Origin: Streptomyces sp. NRRL S-646
Lineage (GTDB): Bacteria > Actinomycetota > Actinomycetes > Streptomycetales > Streptomycetaceae
Length of the DNA: 58,779 bases
Direction: 5' to 3'
NCBI RefSeq assembly: GCF_000720765.1
Contig: NZ_JODC01000031.1
Location: forward strand, 1 to 58,779
Of the stretch, positions 23,503-31,741 are shown in pieces; position 1 is the first letter of the stretch, and each line of letters begins with the position of its first letter. The position numbers were made by a program, and so were the translations under genes. The notes under the pieces were generated by a model, which did no database searches, was not told the DNA's origin, and saw only the letters and a program-made list of their open reading frames with translations.

Positions 23503-24165
23503 TTACGCCCGGAAGTCCGCCGGGCGTTCCCGGGGTGCCTCCGCCAGCGCCTTGGTCACCTCGTCCACGCCCGCCCGCAGTCCGTAGACGGGGGTGCCCG
23601 GCTGCTGGCGCCAGGAGTCGGCGAGGGTGCCCGTGTCGACCGTGTCGAAGCCGAGTTCGTCGATCAGGTTCCTGACCACGCGCTTCGCGGCCTCGTCGTC
23701 GCCCGCGACCGGGACCGCCTGCCGGTCGGGGTCGCCCGCCGGGCGCGGCCGCTCCAGGATGTCCTGGGCGAAGGTGCCGTTGAACGCCTTGACGACGGTG
23801 TGACCGAGCTGCCGCGCCGTCCAGGCGCTCTCCGTGAGGCCCTCGTCCTCGATCGCCGCGATCCTGCCGTCCCGCTGCCGGGGGTAGTAGTTGCCGGTGT
23901 CGATCACGGCGACGTTCTCGGCCGCGCCGTCCAGGACGCCTGCCGGCAGGTTCGGGATCGCCTTGACGGGGATCGTGATCACCACGACCTCCGCGCCGCG
24001 CGCCGCCTCCTCCACGGGTACCGGGGTCGCGCCGGTCTCCTCGGCCAGCTCGTTGAGCGTCTGGGGGCCGCGGGAGTTGGCGACCAGGACGTCGTGTCCG
24101 AGGGCGGTGAGCCGCCGGGTGAGGTTGCCGCCGATGTTGCCCGCGCCGATGATGCCGATCTTCAT
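23503..24165 (-). CDS. NADPH-dependent F420 reductase-like oxidoreductase
   Basis: A 220-residue Rossmann-fold protein starting MKIGIIGAGNIGGNLTRRL (GxGxxG at residues 7-12) with LVANSRGP for NADP phosphate recognition. EVVVITIPVKAIPNLP and TVVKAFNGTFAQ follow. It matches the F420H2:NADP oxidoreductase/NADP-binding family, though members of this branch need not use F420. The ATG at 24165 has GGAAGGG six bases upstream. No F420 genes are adjacent, so the substrate is uncertain. Confidence 0.8.
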   Translation of the reverse strand: MKIGIIGAGNIGGNLTRRLTALGHDVLVANSRGPQTLNELAEETGATPVPVEEAARGAEVVVITIPVKAIPNLPAGVLDGAAENVAVIDTGNYYPRQRDGRIAAIEDEGLTESAWTARQLGHTVVKAFNGTFAQDILERPRPAGDPDRQAVPVAGDDEAAKRVVRNLIDELGFDTVDTGTLADSWRQQPGTPVYGLRAGVDEVTKALAEAPRERPADFRA

Positions 24166-24267
24166 GACAGGCCCTTCCCTGGATGATGCACGTGCATAGG
24201 TCTGGGTCGGATCAACCTCGGAGAGCGGCGGCCTATTCCGCGGGCTGCGCCAAGCGGGTGGGAGCCC

Positions 24268-25269
24268 TCAGACCCGTACGACGATCTTGCCCGTGTGCCG
24301 GTTGGACTCCATCAGGCGGTGGGCGTCCTGGATGCGGTCGAGGCCGTCGAGGACCTCGCCGACGACCGGGCGGAACCCGCCGTCGGCGAGGCCCGCGTTG
24401 AGGAAGGAGGTCGAGCGGCGGCGGCCGGCGGGCGTGTTGGTGAGGATCAGGTTGGCGTAGGTGTGGAGGGTGAAGGGCCAGTTCCGGGGAATCTCGGCCG
24501 GGCGGGTGTCCAGCCAGCCGTAGACGACCAGGGAGCCGCCCGGGGCCAGGGCCTCGCCCAGCGCTCCGAAGCCGGGGCCGCCGATCGCGTCGAAGATCAC
24601 TTCGGCGCCATTGCCCCCGGTGATCCGCTTGACCTCCTTGGCCACGGCCTCGGGCGCCGACTCCCCGGTGACGATCACCTCGGCCGCGCCGAGCTCCAGC
24701 AGCCGGTCCCGTTTCGCCTCGGTCCGGGTGGTGGCGAGCGGGATCGCGCCGACGCGGCGGGCGACCTGGATCGCCGCGGTGCCGACGCCGCTGGACGCGC
24801 CGGTGATCAGCACATGGTCGCCGGGCCTGAGGCCGGCGGTCTCCAGCAGGGCGCCGTACGCGGTCGTGTACGTCAGCCAGGCCGCGGCGCCGGTGACGGC
24901 GTCGACGGAGTCGGGGCGGCGCAGGACCGCGGTCTCGGGCAGGACGACCTGCTCGGCGTACACGCCCTGCGCGCTCATCTCGATGCCGGGGCCGGTCATC
25001 ACCGGGTCGCCGACGGCCAGTTCGGTCACGCCCTCGCCGACCGCCTCGACGATGCCGGCGGCCTCGTAGCCGAGCCGGGAGGCGGGGAGGGCGGGCTGGT
25101 AGTAGTAACCGCCGGACCTGAACAGGGCTTCGGCACGGTTGAGGCCCAACGCCTCGACCCGTACGACCACTTGGCCGGGGGCGGGGTCGGGGACGGTCAC
25201 GTCCTCGATGGTGAGCACCTCGGGTCCGCCGATTTCATGAAAAAGCACTGTGCGTGCGGTTGTTGGCAT
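24268..25269 (-). CDS. Zinc-independent alcohol dehydrogenase/quinone oxidoreductase family
   Basis: A 333-residue medium-chain dehydrogenase/reductase. It has the GroES-like N-terminal part (HEIGGPEVLTIEDVTVPDPAPGQVVVRVEALGLNRAE) and a Rossmann domain with GDHVLITGASSGVGTAAIQVARRVGA. The structural zinc cysteines are absent, as in quinone oxidoreductases and related enoyl reductases. The NADPH-binding loop appears intact. It is divergent from an AraC-type regulator with 102 bases between the starts, and that regulator probably controls it. The ATG at 25269 lacks a good ribosome binding site, so a leaderless mRNA is possible. Confidence 0.88.
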   Translation of the reverse strand: MPTTARTVLFHEIGGPEVLTIEDVTVPDPAPGQVVVRVEALGLNRAEALFRSGGYYYQPALPASRLGYEAAGIVEAVGEGVTELAVGDPVMTGPGIEMSAQGVYAEQVVLPETAVLRRPDSVDAVTGAAAWLTYTTAYGALLETAGLRPGDHVLITGASSGVGTAAIQVARRVGAIPLATTRTEAKRDRLLELGAAEVIVTGESAPEAVAKEVKRITGGNGAEVIFDAIGGPGFGALGEALAPGGSLVVYGWLDTRPAEIPRNWPFTLHTYANLILTNTPAGRRRSTSFLNAGLADGGFRPVVGEVLDGLDRIQDAHRLMESNRHTGKIVVRV

Positions 25270-25371
25270 GCGGAACACGCTAGGTGGCGGTGTGCGAGAC
25301 GATCCATGTCCACCGCTCTCCCTTTCCTGTCCGATCGTCTCTCCGGTACGACCCCCGGCTACCGTTCGGAC

Positions 25372-26280
25372 ATGGACGTACTCAGTGACGCCGTGAGCGC
25401 GATGCGCACCGGGCGGCCGCACTCCTCGCGCCGGGACAAGTACGCGCCCTGGGGCATGCGCTTCGAGGCATCCCCCGGGGCCGGGTTCCATGTGGTGCTG
25501 CGCGGGTCGGCGTGGCTGATCCCGGCGGAGGGGGAGCCGGTGGCGGTCGGGCCCGGGGACGTGGTGTTCCTGGCGCACGGGCGGGGGCATGCGCTGGCCA
25601 GCGGGCTCGACGTGCCGCTGGAGCATGTACGGCCGGGGTCGGACAACCGGTGGCCCGCGCCCCCGCCCACGCCGAGGGAGGGGACGCCGGACGCGGTCCT
25701 GCTCTGCGGCTCCTACGAGATGGACCGCAGCCGCACCCACCGGCTGGTCTCCGAGCTGCCGGACGTGGTGCACCTGCCCGCCCAGGTCGGCGCCCACCGC
25801 TCGCTGCGGGCGGCGGTGGAGTTGCTCGGCATGGAGCTGGAGGAGCCGCAGCCCGGTTCGGACGCCATCGTCACCTCGCTGCTGGACACCCTGCTGCTGT
25901 ACATCCTGCGCGCCTGGTGGCAGCACGACCGCAAGATCACCGGCTGGTCGGCCGCGCTCGACGACCCGGCCGTGGCGGCGGCCCTCCGCGCCATCCACGG
26001 CGACCCGGCCCGCCCCTGGACGGTCGAGGAGCTCGGCGCCGAGAGCGGACTGTCCCGCGCCGCCTTCGCCCGCCGCTTCACCACGCTGGTCGGCGAACCG
26101 CCGCTCGCCTACCTCACCTGGTGGCGCATGACGACCGCGGGCCGCCTCCTGCGCGAGGAGGACCTTCCCCTGCGCCGGATCGCCCAACAGACCGGCTACA
26201 CCTCGGAATTCGCCTTCGCCAAGGCCTTCAAGCGGGAGTTCGGGGTGGCGCCGGGGCAGTACCGGAGACAGCGGGCATGA
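25372..26280 (+). CDS. AraC-family transcriptional regulator
   Basis: A 302-residue regulator with an N-terminal cupin-like sensor (MDVLSDAVSAMRTGRPHSSR, FHVVLRGSAWLIP, VGPGDVVFLAHGRGHAL) and a C-terminal AraC domain of two helix-turn-helices: WTVEELGAESGLSRAAFARRFTTLVGEPPLAYLTWWRM and LRRIAQQTGYTSEFAFAKAFKREFGVAPGQYR. It is close to regulators that sit divergently beside oxidoreductases, as here. It probably senses the substrate of the dehydrogenase at 24268-25269. The ATG at 25372 directly follows the promoter region without a clear ribosome binding site. Confidence 0.92.
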   Translation: MDVLSDAVSAMRTGRPHSSRRDKYAPWGMRFEASPGAGFHVVLRGSAWLIPAEGEPVAVGPGDVVFLAHGRGHALASGLDVPLEHVRPGSDNRWPAPPPTPREGTPDAVLLCGSYEMDRSRTHRLVSELPDVVHLPAQVGAHRSLRAAVELLGMELEEPQPGSDAIVTSLLDTLLLYILRAWWQHDRKITGWSAALDDPAVAAALRAIHGDPARPWTVEELGAESGLSRAAFARRFTTLVGEPPLAYLTWWRMTTAGRLLREEDLPLRRIAQQTGYTSEFAFAKAFKREFGVAPGQYRRQRA

Positions 26281-26285
26281 AGGAA

Positions 26286-26309
26286 GGGGGCGCCCCATCG
26301 GGCGCCCCC
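26286..26309. terminator. Bidirectional terminator
   Basis: GGGGGCGCCC (26286-26295) and GGGCGCCCCC (26300-26309) form a perfect 10-base stem with a CATC loop. It lies between the convergent AraC gene (ends 26280) and EF-hand gene (ends 26322), so it can serve both. Confidence 0.85.
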
Positions 26310-26321
26310 TTGCCGCTCAGG

Positions 26322-26534
26322 TCACTTGTTCAGGTACGCCCAGAACTCGTCGAACGACAGCACCTTGTCGCCGTTCAGGTCACGGGTCTTGATGATCACC
26401 GCGGCGACCGACTCGGTGACGTTCCAGTCGCCCTCCTGGGCGAGGGCGGTCTTGAACTCCGCGGCGGTGATGAACCCGTCGCCGTCGGTGTCGATCCGCT
26501 GGAACTCCTTGCGTGCTGCTTCGATGTCGGCCAC
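26322..26534 (-). CDS. EF-hand calcium-binding protein (70 aa)
   Basis: A small cytoplasmic protein with two EF-hands: DTDGDGFITAAEF and DLNGDKVLSFDEF, each with acidic residues at loop positions 1, 3, 5 and 12. The protein ends in FWAYLNK. Such single-pair EF-hand proteins are conserved in Streptomyces and could act as calcium buffers or sensors. The GTG at 26534 (ADIEAARKEFQR after the start) follows AAGGGGCGG and gives the usual family length, so I prefer it to the upstream ATG at 26564. It is probably expressed on its own or with the upstream MerR gene. Confidence 0.88.
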   Translation of the reverse strand: MADIEAARKEFQRIDTDGDGFITAAEFKTALAQEGDWNVTESVAAVIIKTRDLNGDKVLSFDEFWAYLNK

Positions 26535-26593
26535 CGATCCGCCCCTTTTCTCCGTAAACCGCATGTCTTGCTGTCGTACTGACGCAGGTCAGA

Positions 26594-27541
26594 TTAGCTG
26601 GCCACGCGTGCCCTCAGTGCGGCGACCACCCACGCGAACTCCGGCTCGTACGCCGCCTGCGGCCCGAGCCCCGCCACGACCGCCCACAACTGGCGATACC
26701 GGGCCACGCGGACGTTGGTGCCCGCCTCCAGCCGCTTCAGCACCTCGGCAGGGTCCGCGTCGCCGAGCAGCCCGCGCAGGAGCTCCTCGGCCTCGGGCGC
26801 CTCCGGGGCGACGCCCCGCTCCAGGGCCTCCCCCGCGAGCTGCACCAGGCGGCTCATGAACCACAGCGAGGTGCCCGCGGGCACGTCCGGGCCGCGGTCC
26901 GCCGCGTTGAACTCGATCATCCTGCGCATCAGGGCCCGGAACTCCGGGTCCTGCATCATCTCGGCGAGCTCCACCCAGGCGTCCACCTGCTCGGGGGTCG
27001 GCTCGTCCGGCAGGTCCGCCGGGGCGAACCGCAGCCGCTTGCGGATGTCGGGGTCGGCCGTGTCGAGCCCGTCGAAGATCTCCGTCGTGAAGTCCTCGAC
27101 GATACGGGCCCGCTCGGCGGCCGACAGCCGCGCCAGTCTGTTCATCAGGGTCATCTCCTCTGCGGTCGAGCCGCGTCGCGCCACGGTCGACAGCACCGCA
27201 CGGGTCACCTTCAGGGAGCGGATCTGCGCGTCCAGCGCCACCACGTGTGCCGCCGCGACCTCCGCGACCGTCCGCTCCCCGTCCAGCACCTTGCGCACGT
27301 CCGCCAGACCGAGGCCCAGCTCACGCAGCGTGCGGATCAGTTCCAGACGGGCGGCGGACTCGGCGTCGTAGAGCCGGTAGCCGCCGGTGGAGCGGGTCAC
27401 GGGAGTCAGGACGCCCTCGTCGGACCAGTAACGGATGGTGCGCACGGTCAGGCCGGTGGACCGCGCCAGCTCGCCGATGGTGAAAAGTCCGGTGCCGTCG
27501 TACGGGGGGTCTGGGGGGTCTCCCCCCGGATAGCGCAGCAT
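26594..27541 (-). CDS. MerR-family transcriptional regulator
   Basis: A 315-residue regulator with an N-terminal MerR winged helix (FTIGELARSTGLTVRTIRYWSDEGVLTPVTRSTGGYRLYD). A dimerisation helix follows (LELIRTLRELGLGLADVRKVLDGERTVAEVAAAHVVALDAQI), then a long C-terminal helical domain of about 190 residues with no known ligand motif. The first 15 codons contain a G-run/C-run palindrome encoding PGGDPPDPP. The ATG at 27541 has no ribosome binding site, and only 49 bases separate it from the divergent GNAT gene, so leaderless transcription and mutual regulation are plausible. Confidence 0.88.
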   Translation of the reverse strand: MLRYPGGDPPDPPYDGTGLFTIGELARSTGLTVRTIRYWSDEGVLTPVTRSTGGYRLYDAESAARLELIRTLRELGLGLADVRKVLDGERTVAEVAAAHVVALDAQIRSLKVTRAVLSTVARRGSTAEEMTLMNRLARLSAAERARIVEDFTTEIFDGLDTADPDIRKRLRFAPADLPDEPTPEQVDAWVELAEMMQDPEFRALMRRMIEFNAADRGPDVPAGTSLWFMSRLVQLAGEALERGVAPEAPEAEELLRGLLGDADPAEVLKRLEAGTNVRVARYRQLWAVVAGLGPQAAYEPEFAWVVAALRARVAS

Positions 27542-27590
27542 GTGTGTGAGTCTGGGCCTTCCAGTGGGTGGAGGCTCAAGGAGCGCGGTG

Positions 27591-28256
27591 ATGGAGACTC
27601 TGCGGGACATTCTCGACGCGGCCGCCCGCGGTGTCTTCCCGCCCTCGGACGGCCGTACGACGGTGGTCCCGCAGGCCTGTGACCGGGACGCGGGCGTGTT
27701 CTCCTTCACCGCTCACTCGGTCGTCTTCACGGACGAGGATCCGCGCTGGGTGTACGACGCCCTCGCCGCCGCGCCCTGCGACGCGCTCGCCGCGACGATG
27801 AACCCGCTGTTCCTGGCGGCCTTCATCCAGCGGACGGGCCGTACGTCGGAGACCATCGACGCCATGCTGGTCGGCTCCCCGCTGCCGGGCGGGCCACCCC
27901 TCGCGCTGAACGAGATCGAGGACGGCGACCATCCGCGGATCGTGTACGCCCGCCGGCGGCGCGACGACGTGCGTGCCTGGCAGACGGACGGCGGTGTGCT
28001 GGTGCTGGGCCGCGGGATCGCCGGACGGCTGGAGGTCTCCGTCGAGGTCGACGAGGGGGTACGGCACCGGGGACTGGGCCGGGCTCTGGTGACGGCGGCC
28101 CGCCATCTCGCCACGGAGCCGCTGTGGGCGCAGGTCGCGCCGGGGAACGCCCGCAGCATGCGGACGTTCCAGGCGGCGGGCTTTCGCCCCGTGGGGGCAG
28201 AGGTACTGCTCAGTGCCAGGGCTCGTAGTACGGGTTGCTCTGACAGTCGTTCATGA
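27591..28256 (+). CDS. GNAT-family N-acetyltransferase
   Basis: A 221-residue protein with an N-terminal region (METLRDILDAAARGVFPPSD) and a C-terminal GNAT domain: LEVSVEVDEGVRHRGLGRALVTAARHL, with the R-x-x-G-x-G acetyl-CoA loop (RHRGLG), then AQVAPGNARSMRTFQAAGFRPVGAEVLL. The ATG at 27591 follows AAGGAG. Its last 47 bases overlap the 3' end of the convergent ADP-ribosyltransferase gene, giving an unusual tail SARARSTGCSDSRS. The divergent MerR gene probably regulates it. Substrate unknown. Confidence 0.85.
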   Translation: METLRDILDAAARGVFPPSDGRTTVVPQACDRDAGVFSFTAHSVVFTDEDPRWVYDALAAAPCDALAATMNPLFLAAFIQRTGRTSETIDAMLVGSPLPGGPPLALNEIEDGDHPRIVYARRRRDDVRAWQTDGGVLVLGRGIAGRLEVSVEVDEGVRHRGLGRALVTAARHLATEPLWAQVAPGNARSMRTFQAAGFRPVGAEVLLSARARSTGCSDSRS

Positions 28257-28809
28257 TCTCGGTCTTGGTCTTCTTGTCGACCGGGCAGACGCCGATGATG
28301 TACTGCCGCGCGATGCCGCCCGGGAAGGCCACCTCGACCTGGTCGGCCCATTTGTGGGTGTCACCGATGGTCTTGTTGACGTCGACGCCGCCGGGAGCGT
28401 CGATGTAGTAGTTGTAGCCCGACTTGTACCAGGTCTTGTAGAGGTCGTGGTCGTACGTCGTCGACACGTACGGGGAGGGCTGGTTGACCAGGACGTACTG
28501 CTCGATGTCGTACTGGCCGTTGATGACGTCCTTGGGGTGGAAGCCCTGCTCGAAGACGGTCGCGGGGCCGCGGCTGTCGCTGCGGTAGAGCGTGCCGCAG
28601 GTCTTGCGCCAGACCGGGGCGGGCGTGATGCGGTCGACGTCGACCCGGCGGTCGACTGCCGCCTTGATGGGGTCGTCGAACTGGGGACAGGCAGGGGCGG
28701 CGGCCTTCGCGGGGGTGACGGTGGGAACGGTCGCTGCCGTCGTCGCGAAGACGGCAGCGAGGGACAGGACGACGACAGCGGCCCGCCGCCGCAGGCGAGT
28801 TGTGATCAT
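28210..28809 (-). CDS. Secreted scabin/pierisin-like mono-ADP-ribosyltransferase
   Basis: A 199-residue exported protein with a signal peptide of about 36-38 residues ending AKA/AAPAC. The mature domain has the R-S-E-class signature in order: Arg in LYRSDSRG for NAD, S-T-T in PYVSTTYDHDLY, and the Q-x-E pair in WADQVEVAFPGG. Four cysteines could form disulfides. Scabin (S. scabiei) and SCO5461 (S. coelicolor), which I recall as the closest named relatives, ADP-ribosylate guanine bases in DNA or nucleosides. The Q-x-E pair fits that activity here. The target and biological role are not shown by the sequence. Confidence 0.85.
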   Translation of the reverse strand: MITTRLRRRAAVVVLSLAAVFATTAATVPTVTPAKAAAPACPQFDDPIKAAVDRRVDVDRITPAPVWRKTCGTLYRSDSRGPATVFEQGFHPKDVINGQYDIEQYVLVNQPSPYVSTTYDHDLYKTWYKSGYNYYIDAPGGVDVNKTIGDTHKWADQVEVAFPGGIARQYIIGVCPVDKKTKTEIMNDCQSNPYYEPWH

Positions 28810-28897
28810 GGTGGGGACGATCCCCGTCCCGCGGCGGCGGAATGCGCAACGTCACCCGTTCGGCGGCATCTCCCGGGCCGCCCCAACTCGCTGTGTT

Positions 28898-30082
28898 TCA
28901 GCGGAAGATGCCCGTGTGGCCGAGCGAGTAGCGACCCGGCTGCGGGTACACCGCGAGGCCGTGCGGGCCGCTGCCGACCTTGATGCGGGCCAGCTGGGTG
29001 CCGGTGCGGGTGTCGATGGCGTACACCTCGGAGTTGTAGCGCCCCGACAGCCACAGGACCTTGCCGTCCGCCGAGACGCCGCCCATGTCGGGGCTGCCGC
29101 CGTCCGGCAGGTGCCACTTCTTGGTGAGCCTGTTCTGCGCGAAGTCGAAGAGGGAGATGGTGCCTTCGCCCCGGTTGGAGATGTACATCTCGCGCGAGTC
29201 GCGGCTGACGTAGAGGCCGTGGGCGCCCTTGCCGGTGGGCAGGAGGGTGGGCCTGGTGAACTTGTCGCCGTCCAGGATCCACACACCGTCGGCCATCATG
29301 TCGGCGATGTAGAACCTCTTGCCGTCGGGTGAGATCTTGACGTCCTGCGGCATCGCGCCCTGGAACGGCAGCTTCTCCTGCCCGGTCACCTTCATCTTCG
29401 CCGTGTCGACCTTGAGCAGCTCGCCGCTGAACTCGCAGGAGACGATGAAGTAGCGGCCGTCGAGGGAGAAGTCGGCGTGGTTGACGCCGTAGCAGCTGAC
29501 CGGGACGGTCTTCTCGACCTTCATGGTGTGCGCGTCGCGGAAGACGAGTTCGCGGTCGAGGGAGGCCATCACGATCGCGTACTTGCCGTTCGGCGTGAAG
29601 TAGAGGTTGTAGGGGTCGTGCACGTCGACGGCCTTGCCGGCCTTCCCCGTCCTCGGGTCGATGGGGGTGAGGGTGTTGCCGCGGTCGTTGTTGACCCACA
29701 GCGTCTTCATGTCCCAGGAGGGGACGACGTGCTGGGGCTGGGCGCCGACCGGGATCGTCTCGATGACCTTGTACGTCTTCGGGTCGATGACGGAGACGGT
29801 GTTGGAGTTGGTGTTGGGGACGTAGACCCGCGACGGGAAGTCCCGTACCGCCGGGGCGAGTTGGTTCGGGCGGTCGGCCGCGTACACGTCGTGCGGGTCG
29901 AGGACGGGCGGCATGCCGGCCAGGCCCGGGACGGCGGCCTTCTTCTTCGCCGGGGCCACGGCGGCCTTCTTGCCGAGGGCCTCGTCCTCGTGGTACGGGG
30001 CGCTGGTGCAGGCGGCGAGGGTGGTGAGCGAGGCGAGGACGGCGGTCGCGACGAGGGCGCGGGCGAGCCGGGTGGGGTTCAT
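28898..30082 (-). CDS. YVTN beta-propeller lipoprotein
   Basis: A 394-residue protein with a lipoprotein signal (ATAVLASLTTLAAC, Cys25). Repeats of about 40 residues typical of YVTN seven-bladed propellers follow: SRVYVPNTNSNTVSVIDPKTYKVIETIPVG, KTLWVNNDRGNTLTPIDPRTGKAG, EMYISNRGEGTISLFDF and GLAVYPQPGRYSLGHTG. It lies on the outer face of the membrane and probably mediates binding; no enzyme site is visible. Its ATG overlaps the stop of the deacetylase-like gene by one base, so the two lipoproteins are translationally coupled. Confidence 0.88.
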   Translation of the reverse strand: MNPTRLARALVATAVLASLTTLAACTSAPYHEDEALGKKAAVAPAKKKAAVPGLAGMPPVLDPHDVYAADRPNQLAPAVRDFPSRVYVPNTNSNTVSVIDPKTYKVIETIPVGAQPQHVVPSWDMKTLWVNNDRGNTLTPIDPRTGKAGKAVDVHDPYNLYFTPNGKYAIVMASLDRELVFRDAHTMKVEKTVPVSCYGVNHADFSLDGRYFIVSCEFSGELLKVDTAKMKVTGQEKLPFQGAMPQDVKISPDGKRFYIADMMADGVWILDGDKFTRPTLLPTGKGAHGLYVSRDSREMYISNRGEGTISLFDFAQNRLTKKWHLPDGGSPDMGGVSADGKVLWLSGRYNSEVYAIDTRTGTQLARIKVGSGPHGLAVYPQPGRYSLGHTGIFR

Positions 30083-30861
30083 CAGCTGAACAGCTCCGTG
30101 GTGGTCACCGCGGCCAGGCCGCGGCGGGCGAGTTCTTCCAGTACGACGGGGAGGGCAGCGACCGTGTCCGGATACCCGAAGTGCATGCTCACCACGGAGC
30201 CGCCCCGGACCTCGTCGAGGACCTTGCGCCGGACGGCGTCGGCGCCGGGCCGGGTGTAGTCGAGGGAGTCGACGTCGTACGAGAGGACGTGCGGATAGCC
30301 GGCGCTGCGGGCCAGACGCAGGACCAGCGGGGACGCGAGGGGTGCGCGGGAGGGCCGGAACCAGGTGCCGATGGAGCCGGTGAGGTGCCCGAGGCGGTCG
30401 GCGCAGGCGGTGATCTCGCTGCGGGCGTCGGCTTCGGACATGGCGTTGACGGCCAGATGGCGCTGGGTGTGGTTGCCGAGGTCGTGGCCGCCGTCGAGGA
30501 CACGGCGGGCCATGTCCGGGTACTGGTCGAGCCAGCTGCCGACGGCCAGGACGGTGAGGCGGGCGCCGTGCTTCTCGGCCTCGGTGAGGAGGGTGTGGGC
30601 GAGGGCGGGGTCGCCCTGGCCGTGGAAGGTGAGGGCGACCCGGGGGTGGGTGCGGGGGCCTTGGGTGAGCTGGGCGGGTCGGCCGGGGAGGAGGCGGGGG
30701 GCGGGGGCGGCGGCGGGCGTGGAGCGTGGCACGGACGACGGGTGCGCCGGTGAAGTGGGGTGCACGACGGCGCCGTTCGGTGCGCAGCCTGCGGTGAGGG
30801 CGCCTGCGGCGAGGAGGCCGGCGCCCGTGCGTAGCGCCGTCCGGCGGTCGGTCGAGGTCAC
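30082..30861 (-). CDS. Polysaccharide deacetylase-like lipoprotein with altered motif 1
   Basis: A 259-residue protein with a lipoprotein signal (DRRTALRTGAGLLAAGALTAGC, lipobox LTAGC) and a NodB-like domain. The metal-site histidines are present in GHDLGNHTQRH, and WFRPSRAPLASP and SYDVDSLDYTRPG match motifs 3 and 4. Motif 1, normally TFDDG with the catalytic base and a metal ligand, reads TFHGQGDP, so ordinary deacetylase activity is doubtful. The GTG at 30861 lacks a good ribosome binding site. It is coupled to the YVTN lipoprotein, suggesting a joint envelope function. Confidence 0.82.
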   Translation of the reverse strand: MTSTDRRTALRTGAGLLAAGALTAGCAPNGAVVHPTSPAHPSSVPRSTPAAAPAPRLLPGRPAQLTQGPRTHPRVALTFHGQGDPALAHTLLTEAEKHGARLTVLAVGSWLDQYPDMARRVLDGGHDLGNHTQRHLAVNAMSEADARSEITACADRLGHLTGSIGTWFRPSRAPLASPLVLRLARSAGYPHVLSYDVDSLDYTRPGADAVRRKVLDEVRGGSVVSMHFGYPDTVAALPVVLEELARRGLAAVTTTELFS

Positions 30862-30974
30862 CGCACCATTTAAGAGGCGAAGGGTAAGAAAACGGCCGAT
30901 TGACCCGATCGGGGGACATTTTTCGGGTCGCGACCGACAACAATCAGGCCATTCGGCCGACCCGCGACCCCCGG

Positions 30975-31478
30975 CTAACGGTCCGCCACCCTCATTTCGA
31001 ACCAGGTCGTCTTGCCGCGCGGCAGGAGGTCGACTCCCCAGCGGTCGGAGAGCTTGTCGACCAGGAACAGGCCCCGGCCGCTGATGTCCGTCTCCTGGAC
31101 CGGCATCAGGCAGGGCAGGCCCCGGGAGGGGTCGCGGACCTCGATGCGGATCCAGCCCCGGCGGCGGCGCATCCGAAGGCCGAAGACACGGGCGCCGGTG
31201 TGGCGGACCGCGTTGCCGACCAGTTCGGAGACGAGAAGGACGGCGTCCTCTGTCATCTTGGGAGTCAGGCCCCACTGGCGCAGGACCACGACCTGGGCGA
31301 GACGGCGAGCGGTGGCGGCGGACTCCGGGCGGGACGGCAGCGGCACCTCCGCCTCGGTCGGGTTGCCGAACAACTCCAGCGCCTTGAGCGCCCGTTCGTC
31401 CTCTACCGCGGGCGACCAGCGCGCCGCCGTCGCACGGCCGTGTCCCCGCGGCTGTTCGATGCCCTCCAGCCCCGCCAT
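30975..31478 (-). CDS. RsbW-like ATP-binding regulator
   Basis: A 167-residue protein with a GHKL ATPase fold as in anti-sigma kinases: LLVSELVGNAVRHTGA (N box), VRDPSRGLPCL and DISGRGLFLVDKLSDRWGV (G boxes). Streptomyces has many such orphan proteins, which may phosphorylate STAS partners or bind sigma factors. STAS proteins in this window are 10-19 kb away, so pairing is speculative. The ATG at 31478 gives the usual length. Its upstream region includes direct repeats at 31664-31681. Confidence 0.85.
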   Translation of the reverse strand: MAGLEGIEQPRGHGRATAARWSPAVEDERALKALELFGNPTEAEVPLPSRPESAATARRLAQVVVLRQWGLTPKMTEDAVLLVSELVGNAVRHTGARVFGLRMRRRRGWIRIEVRDPSRGLPCLMPVQETDISGRGLFLVDKLSDRWGVDLLPRGKTTWFEMRVADR

Positions 31479-31663
31479 GCCCCCATCATGGCCGCCCAGA
31501 GCGCCCTCCGGGGCCGTTCCTGAGGAATACGCCCCCCGGAATACGTCGTTCCGAATAGGCCGGTTGACATATGCCACGGGCAGTTCAGAGGCTTCCGCAG
31601 CCCGCCCGACCTGCGCTGAAGGCTCTCGTGGAGGCAATCGACGGTCTCCCTCGACAAGGCAGA

Positions 31664-31681
31664 CTTAAGGTTGTCTTAAGG
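31664..31681. repeat. Direct repeats of CTTAAGG spaced 11 bases
   Basis: CTTAAGG occurs at 31664-31670 and 31675-31681, one helical turn apart, about 190 bases upstream of the RsbW-like gene and beyond the end of the enoyl-CoA hydratase gene. Eleven-base direct repeats are typical of OmpR/PhoB-type response regulator sites. No such regulator is encoded nearby. Confidence 0.35.
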
Positions 31682-31741
31682 CTCCCATAAACCGCCCCAT
31701 CGAGGGACCCCGGATCAGACAGCGCGTCAATTGCAAGTGGT

